In this document: piece after piece, positions 29,545-38,719 of the stretch | Numbering within the stretch: the first letter of the stretch is position 1 | How the letters are laid out: the number at the start of each line of letters is the position of its first letter | Source of the DNA: Thermoanaerobacter sp. | GTDB taxonomy: Bacteria; Bacillota; Thermoanaerobacteria; Thermoanaerobacterales; Thermoanaerobacteraceae | Assembly (NCBI GenBank): GCA_014896455.1 | Contig: JADBKJ010000028.1 | Location: forward strand, 20,381 to 84,380 | DNA length: 64,000 bases | Reading direction: 5' to 3' | Made by a program: the position numbers and the translations under genes | The notes under the pieces: model-generated | Databases searched by the model: none | Told to the model about the DNA's origin: nothing | What the model saw: the letters and a program-made list of their open reading frames with translations, nothing else

Positions 29545-30426
29545 TTAATAAATAGCATCAAGGATTAATTTAGCAGCACCAAACACAGTAGCCTTTCCAC
29601 CAAGATTGGCAGGTACAACATTTACATCCCTGCCTAAAATTGTCTTTAACTTGTCCCACCATAAATCCTTTGAATCTATAACTCCCCCTCCTATTATAAA
29701 TACTTCAGGGTCAATTATATTTTTTAAACTCACAATTGACAGGGTTAGCGATTTTATAAAACTATTAATTACTTTCATTGCAATATCATCATTTTCTTTA
29801 TACAGTTCAAAAACTTCTTTAGCGCTTGAAACTTTCTCTTCCCCCAATAATTCATTGTACTCCTTGTATATCGCTGTGCCTGAAGCATACTGCTCCAAGC
29901 ATCCTCTTTGACCGCAATTGCATTGTCTGCCCTCCGGATACAAAATCATATGTCCTATTTCCCCAGCACTCCAGCTTGACCCCCTTATCAATTCGCCGTT
30001 ATATATAATTGCCCCTCCCACGCCTGTACCTATAGTCATCACAAGCATGCTTTTATATCCTTTGCCTGAGCCAAGCCACATCTCACCAATTGCTGCAGCA
30101 TTAACGTCATTATCAACTACTACAGGAATTTTATATCTTTGCTCCAATATCTCCTTTAAATTGCAACCTGTCCAACCTGGCAAATTATCAGTCGCATATT
30201 CTACAACACCTGTATCAAAATTAATTCTACCTGCAGAGCCTATACCTATCCCTTTTGTATCTTCATCAATTAAATTATCAATAGTATTAAATAAATTTTT
30301 TAAAATCACTTCCCTGCCTAATTTCGCCTGTGTAGGAGTTTCTTTGAGTTTTATCAGATTACCATTTGTATTAATAATTCCTCCAAGTATTTTCGTACCT
30401 CCTATATCAATACCTATCACTTTCAT
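29545..30426 (-). CDS. ROK family sugar kinase
   Basis: Sugar kinase with N-terminal phosphate loop IGIDIGGTKILGGI, the sugar-binding ENDVNAAAIGE-like segment (VVDNDVNAAAIGEMWLGSG) and the ROK zinc motif CNCGQRGCLEQYASG. No DNA-binding domain is present, so it is a kinase and not a repressor. I start it at ATG 30426 (293 residues). With NanE in the same island, an N-acetylmannosamine or N-acetylglucosamine-type substrate is likely but unproven. It directly follows the RpiR regulator gene. Confidence 0.9.
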   Translation of the reverse strand: MKVIGIDIGGTKILGGIINTNGNLIKLKETPTQAKLGREVILKNLFNTIDNLIDEDTKGIGIGSAGRINFDTGVVEYATDNLPGWTGCNLKEILEQRYKIPVVVDNDVNAAAIGEMWLGSGKGYKSMLVMTIGTGVGGAIIYNGELIRGSSWSAGEIGHMILYPEGRQCNCGQRGCLEQYASGTAIYKEYNELLGEEKVSSAKEVFELYKENDDIAMKVINSFIKSLTLSIVSLKNIIDPEVFIIGGGVIDSKDLWWDKLKTILGRDVNVVPANLGGKATVFGAAKLILDAIY

Positions 30427-30435
30427 ATATATCAC

Positions 30436-31287
30436 CTAATACAATTTTTCAAGAACAGCTTTCGCAGTCTTGTTAAGTTCTTGCACAGCTTTGTCTTTAA
30501 GCTTTACAGCAACAGCTGTATATAAAATATCCAAAATGTGGAGTTGTGCTATTTTTGATGTTAATGCACCGCTTCTTAAAGGAGTCTCTTTTGCAGAAGT
30601 AAGCAACACAATATCTGCAACAGATGTAATAGGAGACCTTGCATAATTTGTTATAGCAATTACCTTAGCACCAGCTTCTTTTGCCAGTCTACACGTCTCC
30701 ACCGTATCTTTTGTGCTCCCAGAAAAGGATATTCCCACTGCTACATCCTCATTTGTAAGGCTTACAGCAGATATAGCCTGGATATGTGAATCTAAATTTG
30801 CATCAACATTAAGACCCAAACGCATAAACTTATATTTTGCATCTAGTGCTGTGTATCCAGATGCCCCTACTCCGTAAAACTGGATTTTTCGAGCATTTAT
30901 TATTGCATCCACCGCTTTTTCTAATTCATTTAATGAAAGTAACTTGACAGTATTAGATATTGCCATAGTGTTTTCCGTTGTAATTTTTTGTACAAGAACA
31001 TCCAATGTATCATTAAAAGATATGTTTTCGTGTATACTTGTTTCAGGTTCTGCAATTTCTTTTGCAAGGTTGAGCTTAAACTCCTGAAATCCGGATAATC
31101 CTATACGCCTGCAAAATCTTACAATTGTAGTCTCACCAGTACCACATTTTTCAGCAAGTTCTGTAATTGAAAGGTATATTACATTTTCAGCATTTTCTAA
31201 AACATAATCTGCTACCTTTTTCTCTGCATTGGTAAGGGAATTATATATGCTTCTTATTTTCAAAATTACATTACTTTGTTCTTGCAT
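30436..31287 (-). CDS. MurR/RpiR family transcriptional regulator
   Basis: The N-terminal HTH_6 domain (about 1-77; ITELAEKCGTGETTIVRFCR) is joined to a SIS sugar-phosphate-binding domain (about 120-270; IQFYGVGASGYTALDAKYKF and GISFSGSTKDTVETCRLAKE). It is the only dedicated regulator in the island and the best candidate for local control. Related proteins respond to GlcNAc-6-P, ManNAc-6-P or MurNAc-6-P. The ATG follows AAAGGAG. Confidence 0.92.
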   Translation of the reverse strand: MQEQSNVILKIRSIYNSLTNAEKKVADYVLENAENVIYLSITELAEKCGTGETTIVRFCRRIGLSGFQEFKLNLAKEIAEPETSIHENISFNDTLDVLVQKITTENTMAISNTVKLLSLNELEKAVDAIINARKIQFYGVGASGYTALDAKYKFMRLGLNVDANLDSHIQAISAVSLTNEDVAVGISFSGSTKDTVETCRLAKEAGAKVIAITNYARSPITSVADIVLLTSAKETPLRSGALTSKIAQLHILDILYTAVAVKLKDKAVQELNKTAKAVLEKLY

Positions 31288-31316
31288 GCTTTTACTCTCC
31301 TTTCTTTTGTTATTTT

Positions 31317-32192
31317 TTATTGTCTATACTGATTTGCTATTTCAATAAACCGAATTATCTGCTTTGTTTCATCTGGCTCTATTGGAGCTATTCCTTTCAC
31401 AAACATCTCCATTATTTTTTCCAATATGCTAGCATAATAGGGCTTAGGAAAGGCATTAATGTCAACAAACTTTGTATATTTTTGTAAGTGAATTAATGCA
31501 CCAAAATTGTTATTCCCTTTGCGGTTTCCTCGTACTGTCCCTATTCTACCGTCCTCCCAAACACCTACTACTAAATCATGACCTTCATTATTTATTGCTT
31601 TAACGCATTTGAAGTTTCTTCCAAGTATTGTAAACAAAATCTCCACCATATGAATACCATACCAGAATAGACCAGGCTGAGTGGGCTGAAGAGGCATTGG
31701 TCCATATACGTCTACCCCGATTATATCTTCTTTATTAATAGAAGACAAAGTTTTACAAAGGCCTTCTGCATACCTAAGAGCTGACGAACTCATCAAAGGT
31801 ATACCATATTTTTCGGCTATTTCAAACATTTTTGAAGCTTCTTCAAAGGATAAAGACATTGGTTTATCTATAAATACCGGTTTTTTATAAGATACAATTT
31901 TAGAAAACTGTTCAAAATGCACCCGTCCGTCTGCAGATTCAATTAAAATGCCATCGCTGTTTTCAGCCACTTCTTCTGGTGAATCTACTATTTGTATGCC
32001 ATATTTTTCTCTTAATATTTTCGTATACTCCCATACACGACTGATACTTAACTCAAAATCTTTAGAACCTCCTGGATACGCAATAACTACCTTGCCGCCT
32101 TTTACATGATACGGATTATGGTCATTATTTAATAACTCAGTGAATTCTACTGCATGAGAACTATCAAGACCTATTATACCAATCCTCAGCAT
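31317..32192 (-). CDS. Gfo/Idh/MocA family oxidoreductase (short)
   Basis: A 291-residue dehydrogenase-like protein, shorter than its three paralogues here. It has a Rossmann start LRIGIIGLDSSHAVEFTELL and FIDKPMSLSFEEA, where EKP is replaced by DKP. The lysine and proline are kept. The loop LDSSH differs from the usual G-x-G-x-x-G, so cofactor binding may be altered. The C-terminal part is reduced. It lies between the M20 hydrolase and RpiR genes. Confidence 0.82.
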   Translation of the reverse strand: MLRIGIIGLDSSHAVEFTELLNNDHNPYHVKGGKVVIAYPGGSKDFELSISRVWEYTKILREKYGIQIVDSPEEVAENSDGILIESADGRVHFEQFSKIVSYKKPVFIDKPMSLSFEEASKMFEIAEKYGIPLMSSSALRYAEGLCKTLSSINKEDIIGVDVYGPMPLQPTQPGLFWYGIHMVEILFTILGRNFKCVKAINNEGHDLVVGVWEDGRIGTVRGNRKGNNNFGALIHLQKYTKFVDINAFPKPYYASILEKIMEMFVKGIAPIEPDETKQIIRFIEIANQYRQ

Positions 32193-32221
32193 TATACCAC
32201 TTCCTCAGTTTAATAGATACT

Positions 32222-33424
32222 TTATAATATTTCGCCAATCCTCATATACACTAACATTGCTAAAATCGCTGATCCTAAAGGTATACAGGATTCATCTATC
32301 CTGTATTTAGGATGATGTAGTCCAAAAACTTCCTCCTCTTTTTTTGGCTTACATCCTAACCAGAAGAAAGCCCCAGGCTTTCTTTGTAAATACAGTGAAA
32401 AGTCCTCTCCTGCCAGGACAGGTTGGGCCTTTATACAATTATTCTCACCGACTATTTGTGAAGCAGCTTTTTTTACCCAATATACATTATCTTCCCAATT
32501 TACAAGGGGTGGCACCATATTTATGTGTTTTATCTTCACAGAACAGCGATAACTTTTTGCTACGTTTTCTATAAGTTCTCTTAACCGCCCTTCTATTTTC
32601 CGTTGGGTTTGCAGGTTTAAAGTGCGGACAGTTCCCTCTATTTTTACTTCATTAGGAATGACATTGTAAGAAGATCCTCCATGTATGCTTCCAATTGTTA
32701 TTACAACAGGTTCAAAGGGAGATATTTCTCTGCTCACAATACTTTGTATCCCCTGAATGATTGCAGAAGAGGCAACTATTGGATCGATACTCATGTCTGG
32801 AATAGCGCCATGACCACCCTTTCCTATTACAGAAATCTCAATCTTGTCAACAGAGCCCATCATAGCACCAGACTTTACTGCAACTTTTCCTGTCTCTAAA
32901 GTGGGTAAATTATGCAGTCCATAGATTTCATCAACTTCATCAACAACTCCTTCTGATATCATGGCTTTTGCTCCTTCATTTACTTCTTCAGCCGGTTGAA
33001 ATATAAACCTTATAGAACCTGAAAGTTGGTCTTTTATTTCTGATAAAATTTGTGCTGTACCTAATAAAATAGCTGTATGGGCGTCATGACCGCAGGCATG
33101 CATAATCCCCCTATGTTGTGAAGAAAAAGGAAGATTTGTTTCTTCATGAATTGGCAGAGCGTCCATATCAGCTCTCAAAGCAATGAGAGGCTTTTCTTTA
33201 GCCCCTTTTAAGTTGCCAATTACTCCATACCCTCCTATTTTTTCTTTTACCTCTATTCCCATTTTCTTTAATTCTTCTGCAACCTTTGAAGAGGTCCTCT
33301 TTTCCTGAAAGGAAAGTTCAGGAAATTGATGTAAATCTCTGTAGATGGAGGTTAAGTAATTATACAAATTTTTGCTTCTTCCTAAAAAATAATCTGCATC
33401 GTACAATAACGCCACCTCTTTCAT
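32222..33424 (-). CDS. M20 family amidohydrolase (carboxypeptidase/deacylase type)
   Basis: Metal-dependent amidohydrolase of the M20D subgroup (IAA-amino-acid hydrolase/hippurate hydrolase-like). Metal ligands are in HACGHDAHTAILLGTA, with QPAEEVNEGAKAMI and a late His in FGLHHPKYRIDES. Such enzymes remove N-acyl groups or cleave aminoacyl amides. I start it at ATG 33424, which overlaps the previous stop as TAATG. A longer start at 33436 sits on the ribosome site. A role in deacylating an amino sugar or splitting a peptide amide of the imported substrate is inference. Confidence 0.88.
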   Translation of the reverse strand: MKEVALLYDADYFLGRSKNLYNYLTSIYRDLHQFPELSFQEKRTSSKVAEELKKMGIEVKEKIGGYGVIGNLKGAKEKPLIALRADMDALPIHEETNLPFSSQHRGIMHACGHDAHTAILLGTAQILSEIKDQLSGSIRFIFQPAEEVNEGAKAMISEGVVDEVDEIYGLHNLPTLETGKVAVKSGAMMGSVDKIEISVIGKGGHGAIPDMSIDPIVASSAIIQGIQSIVSREISPFEPVVITIGSIHGGSSYNVIPNEVKIEGTVRTLNLQTQRKIEGRLRELIENVAKSYRCSVKIKHINMVPPLVNWEDNVYWVKKAASQIVGENNCIKAQPVLAGEDFSLYLQRKPGAFFWLGCKPKKEEEVFGLHHPKYRIDESCIPLGSAILAMLVYMRIGEIL

Positions 33425-34485
33425 TAAGACAGCCATTCCTCTATATGTTTTCTCACAAAGTCATCGTCATTTAAATGAGGATAGGCTTTGTAAACTCTAT
33501 CAATCTCCTCTTTTTGACCCGGAGATAAATCTTCTTCTGGATTTAAACACCAAGTACCCTGCATGAGGCCCTGTTTTCTCAAGACTTCATGGATTCCTGC
33601 TATAACCCCATGAAAATTGTTTGAAGCGTCGAAAAAGGCTGCATTGCAATCAGTTATTTCTATAGCTTTAGTAAGTAATTCTGAAGGAATTGTATCTTTT
33701 TCTCTAACTTTTTTAATTTCTTCAAATAATTCTACTGCCTTTTTTGTCCATACAGCCCAATGACCCAATAGTCCACCTGCAATTCTTTTTTCAACAATCT
33801 TTCCGTTGATATTAAAGCGATATTTTGTAAGTAGATCAATTACAATATTGTCATCATTTCCAGTATATAGTGCTATTTCGTCTCTTCTATCCGATTCACA
33901 CACTGCCCTTACAACATCTAAGGTATAATATCGATTAAAAGGAGCAATCTTTATAGCCATTACATAAGGGATGTCTACAAACCGCCTCCAAAAGTTATAG
34001 CTAAATTTTCTGCCACCTACAGCCGGTTGCAAATAAAAACCAAATACAGGTATTACTTTCCCCACCTCTTCTGTTCTTTTGATTAGGTCTTCTTCACTCC
34101 AATCGTCCAAACCTCCCATGCTTAAAAGCCCCAGGTGATATCCATATTTTACCGCAATCTCTGCTTCTTTTAAAGCTTGTTCAGTTGGCCCTATAATGCC
34201 AGCTACTTTAATGAAGGGTCTTTTAAGATTTGCTTTTTCTACTTCTTCTGCTGCAATTTCTAATACTTTCTCATATAGATTATGCTGTCTAATTTCAAAC
34301 TGGGTAGTGTGAACGCCTACTGCAATACCCCCAGCTCCAGCTGCTATATAATATCTGGTTAAGGCTCTCTGCCTTTTTTCATCTAATTTTCTCTCTTCTG
34401 TAAGAGCCAAAGGATGAGCAGGAATTACTGTGCCTTCTTGTAGCAATTTATAAATTTCAGGTGGAAGAAGCATTCTGTTATCCAT
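33424..34485 (-). CDS. Dihydrodipicolinate synthase/N-acetylneuraminate lyase family protein
   Basis: Class I aldolase-like TIM barrel of 353 residues, longer than the usual ~290. The Schiff-base lysine is likely in VMAIKIAPFNRYYT and the proton-shuttling tyrosine in FGFYLQPAVGG. The family makes or cleaves 2-keto acids from pyruvate. Beside NanE, a ROK kinase and RpiR, a lyase acting on a sialic-acid-like or 2-keto-3-deoxy acid is plausible but not shown. It is coupled to the SDR gene (three bases apart) and to the M20 gene (overlap). Confidence 0.8.
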   Translation of the reverse strand: MDNRMLLPPEIYKLLQEGTVIPAHPLALTEERKLDEKRQRALTRYYIAAGAGGIAVGVHTTQFEIRQHNLYEKVLEIAAEEVEKANLKRPFIKVAGIIGPTEQALKEAEIAVKYGYHLGLLSMGGLDDWSEEDLIKRTEEVGKVIPVFGFYLQPAVGGRKFSYNFWRRFVDIPYVMAIKIAPFNRYYTLDVVRAVCESDRRDEIALYTGNDDNIVIDLLTKYRFNINGKIVEKRIAGGLLGHWAVWTKKAVELFEEIKKVREKDTIPSELLTKAIEITDCNAAFFDASNNFHGVIAGIHEVLRKQGLMQGTWCLNPEEDLSPGQKEEIDRVYKAYPHLNDDDFVRKHIEEWLS

Positions 34486-34488
34486 TTT

Positions 34489-35505
34489 TTAAAACTTCCC
34501 CTCCCTCTCCTGGAAATGAGTTGGCTTCCCCAATGACACTCCGCCACTTTTAATCCATTCAGCTGTCCACTCTATCATCTGCCTTAAAGAAACGCGAGGA
34601 TAACCAAATAAATAATGGGCCTTTGAAGCGTTACTCAAAAGAGCTGTGTCTTCTTCTTCATTTACAAAGACAGGTCGTATGCCAAATTTCTCTCCAAACC
34701 TTTCGGCAAGCCACCTTATAGAAATGGTTTCAGGTCCTGTGACATTTAGTATTTTAGGAGGCACCTCACAAAATCTCAGACTTCTCAGGGCAATTTCATT
34801 GGCATCCCCCTGCCAGATGACATTTACATGCCCCATTCTTAAATCAATTGGCTTTTGTTCTTTTACAAGTGTTGCAATTTCGTGTAAAACTCCATATCTT
34901 AAGTCAATTGCATAATTTAATCTCATAATGAGCATTGGAATATTGTATTTACGTGAAAAATGTTCAAATACTCTTTCTCTGCCTAGAACTGATTGAGCAT
35001 ATTCTCCTACTGGGTCTGTTGGATGTTCTTCTGAAGCTCCTCCCATAAAAACTGGTGTCAATGGATATACATTGCCACTTGAAAATACTACAATGCGGGA
35101 ATTCTTAAATTTTTTTGCAACCTGTCCTGGCAAATAGGCATTCATTGCCCACGTAAAATGTTCATTCCCTGTTGTCCCAAATTTATGTCCTGCCATAAAT
35201 ATGACATTTTTAACTTCCGGTAAACTTTGAAGCTGGTCATCCTCCAGTAAATCTGCGTTAATGGTTTGTATTCCATAATCCTCCAGCTCTCGTTGGAGTT
35301 CTTTATTTGAAAATCTGGAAACACCAATTACTTTCTTGTCAACTTTTGCTTTGTCAATTGCATTTTTAGCCAGTTTAGCCAAACTTGGCCCCATTTTCCC
35401 TCCAACGCCCAAAATCATTATATCTCCTTCTAATTGAGCTATTTCAGAAATTAAAGCCTGTGAAGGTTCTGATAGTTTGGCTTCTAATTCTTCAACTGTA
35501 TGCAT
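34489..35505 (-). CDS. NAD-dependent epimerase/dehydratase family protein
   Basis: Extended SDR-type protein. The Rossmann loop MILGVGGKMGPSLAKLA, VIFMAGHKFG, VVFSSGNVYPLTP with its catalytic Ser, and YAQSVLGRERVFE with the Tyr (the usual YxxxK has no Lys at +4) point to a variant active site. I start it at ATG 35505 (MHTVEELEAKL, 338 residues) behind GAAAGGAG. It pairs with the DapA-family gene three bases downstream, suggesting consecutive steps. Confidence 0.78.
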   Translation of the reverse strand: MHTVEELEAKLSEPSQALISEIAQLEGDIMILGVGGKMGPSLAKLAKNAIDKAKVDKKVIGVSRFSNKELQRELEDYGIQTINADLLEDDQLQSLPEVKNVIFMAGHKFGTTGNEHFTWAMNAYLPGQVAKKFKNSRIVVFSSGNVYPLTPVFMGGASEEHPTDPVGEYAQSVLGRERVFEHFSRKYNIPMLIMRLNYAIDLRYGVLHEIATLVKEQKPIDLRMGHVNVIWQGDANEIALRSLRFCEVPPKILNVTGPETISIRWLAERFGEKFGIRPVFVNEEEDTALLSNASKAHYLFGYPRVSLRQMIEWTAEWIKSGGVSLGKPTHFQEREGKF

Positions 35506-35554
35506 TTTTAATCTCCTTTCTAACTTTTTGTGATGATAAACATAGTAGAGAAAT

Positions 35555-35580
35555 CCTCCCGGCCTTAAACCGCCGAGAGG
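35555..35580 (-). other. Intergenic hairpin between DUF4855 and SDR genes
   Basis: CCTCCCGGC and GCCGAGAGG form nine pairs (one G-U in RNA) around an 8-base loop, 50 bases before the SDR start. There is no T-run. A role in RNA stability or uneven expression inside the long operon is likely. A weaker AAAAAACAA/TTGTTTTTT repeat lies at 35604-35647. Confidence 0.45.
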
Positions 35581-35643
35581 CATAATTTTTAGCAGTAAAT
35601 CAAAAAACAATCATTAACTAGCAAGTACAATTACAGTTGTTTT

Positions 35644-37365
35644 TTATTGCCTACCTTTAAGGAAATTATAAGTTCTGTCATAAACTTCTCGAGCTCCAGG
35701 GTCAGAAGACTTAGCAGCTTTAAGCAATGTTTTTACTTGTTGATAAAAAGCTGTATAAGCCTTTCCTGCGTATTTATATTCAAAGGCTTTATCTATATAA
35801 GTATAGTATTTCTCCCTCATCTTTGAATCTGTCAATACTGCATCGCTCATTTCCATCTCAATTCCTAATCCATAATCATAGGTAGCTTTTAGAATGGTAT
35901 CTAAGCGATCTTTCCCCGTTTCTGCCCACATGTAATTAGGTTGCATTAAAGCACCATCAAATCCTAATTGATTCCATTTATACCACCCACGGGCAAAATA
36001 ATAGGGTATCCACTGAAATGTTCCGCCTTTAGAATGAATATACTCAGCTGTACTTTTAATTAATTTTCCCTCTAATGAACTCAAATGATATGGTACATAT
36101 TCAACATCCCAATAAAAACCTGCAAGTTCCAATTCATCGTATCCTGCAGCTTCCCATCTTTTGTATACCTCATCAATAAACCATTTAACTACTTTTTCTC
36201 TATTAATAAGAGCTTGTTCTTCCCCGACTTCTGATACATTCAAATTTAAACTTATTCCACTGCCATCTATGTCACCAAAATCACTTTGGTCAGTTCGAGG
36301 AAACGGAATAGTTATAACAACTTTTGCTCTATATTCTTTATATTTCTGACTATTCAACTCCTTCTTAAATTCTTTTACTGCTTCATTTAAAGCACCTAAT
36401 TCGTACTCTGCTCTAAAAAGCCTATTCAAAAAATATTCAAAATGAGTTTTATTAGTCGGCTTGCCACCAGTCGGATTAAATGTAGCACCATCTGGTAATT
36501 TTGAATATGGCACAAAGAGGAATGTATCAAACATTACATCCTTTGGTTTCAAGTCTTTGTCTAAATAAGCTACATATGGTTTAAAATCTTCTTTTGTAAA
36601 AGAAATCCAATTTTCTCCCGGTTTGTCATATTCCCAATCTCCTGTATAAATTAAAACCTCATTTTCAATGCCACCTATATCTTTAGGTTTGGGATAGCCT
36701 TTTAACTTTTTATCACTAAAAGGTAAAATTTCTTTTATATTTGCTTTTAATTTATTACCACTTAGAGAATTTGTCCCCCATACTTCTACTTCATCCACAA
36801 ATAACCAGCCTTCAACTGGTACTATAATTTTTACATAACGTGCAATTTTATTAATATCCATTTTAGAAATTTTCTGTTTAACCGGTCCTTTTTCAGATGT
36901 CGGCACTTCACTGTAAGCTATTCCTAAAAATTCCCATTTTTGACCATCCATAGAAAGATAAAATTCCACTTCTTGCGGAAAATAAATCCCAACTGGTACA
37001 TCTTGAAGAACACTTAAAGCAATTTCCTCTACAGTCGCAGGAGCTTCTAGGTCGATAGTAATATCTCTAAAACCTTGAAACAAATAACCTACATAAGCTT
37101 TGTCAGTAAAACTTAAACTTCCATATTGTCCGTCAGTAAGTTTATTACCATTGTCAGGATAATTTACTTCATGGACTTTTGTATAATATTCATCTGGAGG
37201 ATATAAAGTATTCACTTGATAATTCTTACCTAAAGCCAAATTGATAATTTCCTCTCCTTCATTTTGTTTGTCTTTTTTTGCAGAACCTTCTATAGGCACC
37301 ATTGTAATTAAAAATACTATCAATACTGCCAAAGACAAAAGACGCTTTATATTCATTTTTTCCAT
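35644..37365 (-). CDS. Secreted DUF4855 protein with discoidin-like N-terminus
   Basis: A signal peptide is clear (MNIKRLLSLAVLIVFLITM, cleavage near GSAKKDK). Residues about 40-200 resemble an F5/8-type-C (discoidin-like) carbohydrate-binding fold (LTDGQYGSLSF, VEFYLSMDGQKWEFLGIAYS, DEVEVWG). The rest matches the DUF4855 family, with GDWEYDKPGENWISFTKED and GFYWDVEYVPYHLSSLEG in a probable TIM barrel. It is the only exported enzyme-like protein in the island besides the binding protein, so it may start glycan breakdown or bind it outside. Family activity is unknown. The start may be 37356 instead. Confidence 0.85.
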   Translation of the reverse strand: MEKMNIKRLLSLAVLIVFLITMVPIEGSAKKDKQNEGEEIINLALGKNYQVNTLYPPDEYYTKVHEVNYPDNGNKLTDGQYGSLSFTDKAYVGYLFQGFRDITIDLEAPATVEEIALSVLQDVPVGIYFPQEVEFYLSMDGQKWEFLGIAYSEVPTSEKGPVKQKISKMDINKIARYVKIIVPVEGWLFVDEVEVWGTNSLSGNKLKANIKEILPFSDKKLKGYPKPKDIGGIENEVLIYTGDWEYDKPGENWISFTKEDFKPYVAYLDKDLKPKDVMFDTFLFVPYSKLPDGATFNPTGGKPTNKTHFEYFLNRLFRAEYELGALNEAVKEFKKELNSQKYKEYRAKVVITIPFPRTDQSDFGDIDGSGISLNLNVSEVGEEQALINREKVVKWFIDEVYKRWEAAGYDELELAGFYWDVEYVPYHLSSLEGKLIKSTAEYIHSKGGTFQWIPYYFARGWYKWNQLGFDGALMQPNYMWAETGKDRLDTILKATYDYGLGIEMEMSDAVLTDSKMREKYYTYIDKAFEYKYAGKAYTAFYQQVKTLLKAAKSSDPGAREVYDRTYNFLKGRQ

Positions 37366-37393
37366 CTCCTTGGCCTCCCTTTATTAAAGTTTT

Positions 37394-38695
37394 TTATTTA
37401 AACTTGGGCAACCAATCTCCATGGGCTTCTATCAAGTCGTCAACCATTGCTCTTATCTCATCTATTGTAAGTTCTGATCCAGTATGAGGATCCAGCATCG
37501 CTGCCATGTATATATAATCTTTCTTTAAAGTAAATGCTGCTTCTAAAGTAAGCAAATGAACATTTATACTCATCCTGTTTATTGCTGCCAATTGCTGAGG
37601 TAGATCTCCTACATAACACGGATTTATTCCATTTCTATCCACCATACAGGGTACTTCTACTACTGCTTCATTAGGCAAATTAGTTATGAGTCCTGTGTTT
37701 AATACATTTCCATGTATTCTATAAGGCTTATCTGTCTCCACTGCTTCAATAATATACGATGCAAATTCATTAGTTTTCTTATGTTCTATATCTTTATTCT
37801 CTACCAGTTGTTTTCTCATTTCATTCCAACCTTTTATTTGATTCTCACATCTTCTTGGATATTCATCTAATGGAATATTGTATTTTTCTATAAGTTCAGG
37901 ATGGCTCTTTTTTATAAACCATGGCACATATTCAGCATTGTGTTCACTGGATTCTGTCACGTAATATCCGAATTGTCTCATTATTTCATACCTTACCATA
38001 TCATTGTGGGGAGTTGGCCTATTAAAAGCTTTTTCTTTTATCTCCGGATATAAATCTTTCCCATCTCTTGTTATTTCTAAAAGCCATGCTTGATGGTTTA
38101 TTCCTGCTATTTTCCACTGAACATTTTCTGTGCTAATTCCCAATGGTTCTAACAATCCCGGAACACATGCTTGCACACTGTGACATAATCCTACTGTTTT
38201 TACGCCAAATTTTATTAAAGCACCTGTTAAAATTGACATCGGATTCGTATAGTTTAAAAATAATGCATCAGGACATACATCTTTTATATCATCAGCAAAT
38301 TCTTTTAATACTGGAATAGTGCGTAATGCCCTAAATATACCACCAATGCCTAATGTATCTCCAATTGTCTGCCTTAATCCATATTTTTTTGGTATTTCAA
38401 AGTCAATTACTGTAGAAGGTTTATATCCCCCTACTTGTATAGCATTTATAACATATTTTGCTCCTCTTAAGGCTTCTTTTCTGTTTTCTACCCCTAAATA
38501 TGATTTTATTTTCATTTCACCTTTATATTTTTCATTTAAGTTTTTAATCATCATTTCTGAATCTTTAAGCCTTTGGGGGTCTATATCATACAATGCAATT
38601 TCACTACCTTTAAGTACAGGATTTAAAATAATATCCCCTAAGACATTTTTGGCAAATACTGTACTTCCTGCCCCCATAAAAGTTATTTTTGTCAT
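37394..38695 (-). CDS. GH4 family glycosidase (alpha-galactosidase/alpha-glucuronidase-like)
   Basis: NAD+- and Mn2+-dependent glycosidase that works by redox-assisted elimination. It has the nucleotide fold ITFMGAGSTVFAKNVLGD, the NYTNPMSILT motif, metal ligands in VGLCHSVQAC and AGINHQAWLLEI, and the catalytic region near YVTESSEHNAEYVPWF. CHSV is the MelA-type signature, favouring alpha-galactosidase, while other GH4 members act on alpha-glucosides or alpha-glucuronides. At 433 residues it has normal size. It is cytoplasmic, so it cuts imported fragments. Confidence 0.9.
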   Translation of the reverse strand: MTKITFMGAGSTVFAKNVLGDIILNPVLKGSEIALYDIDPQRLKDSEMMIKNLNEKYKGEMKIKSYLGVENRKEALRGAKYVINAIQVGGYKPSTVIDFEIPKKYGLRQTIGDTLGIGGIFRALRTIPVLKEFADDIKDVCPDALFLNYTNPMSILTGALIKFGVKTVGLCHSVQACVPGLLEPLGISTENVQWKIAGINHQAWLLEITRDGKDLYPEIKEKAFNRPTPHNDMVRYEIMRQFGYYVTESSEHNAEYVPWFIKKSHPELIEKYNIPLDEYPRRCENQIKGWNEMRKQLVENKDIEHKKTNEFASYIIEAVETDKPYRIHGNVLNTGLITNLPNEAVVEVPCMVDRNGINPCYVGDLPQQLAAINRMSINVHLLTLEAAFTLKKDYIYMAAMLDPHTGSELTIDEIRAMVDDLIEAHGDWLPKFK

Positions 38696-38719
38696 TTTGA
38701 ATTTCTCTCCCCTTCATTT

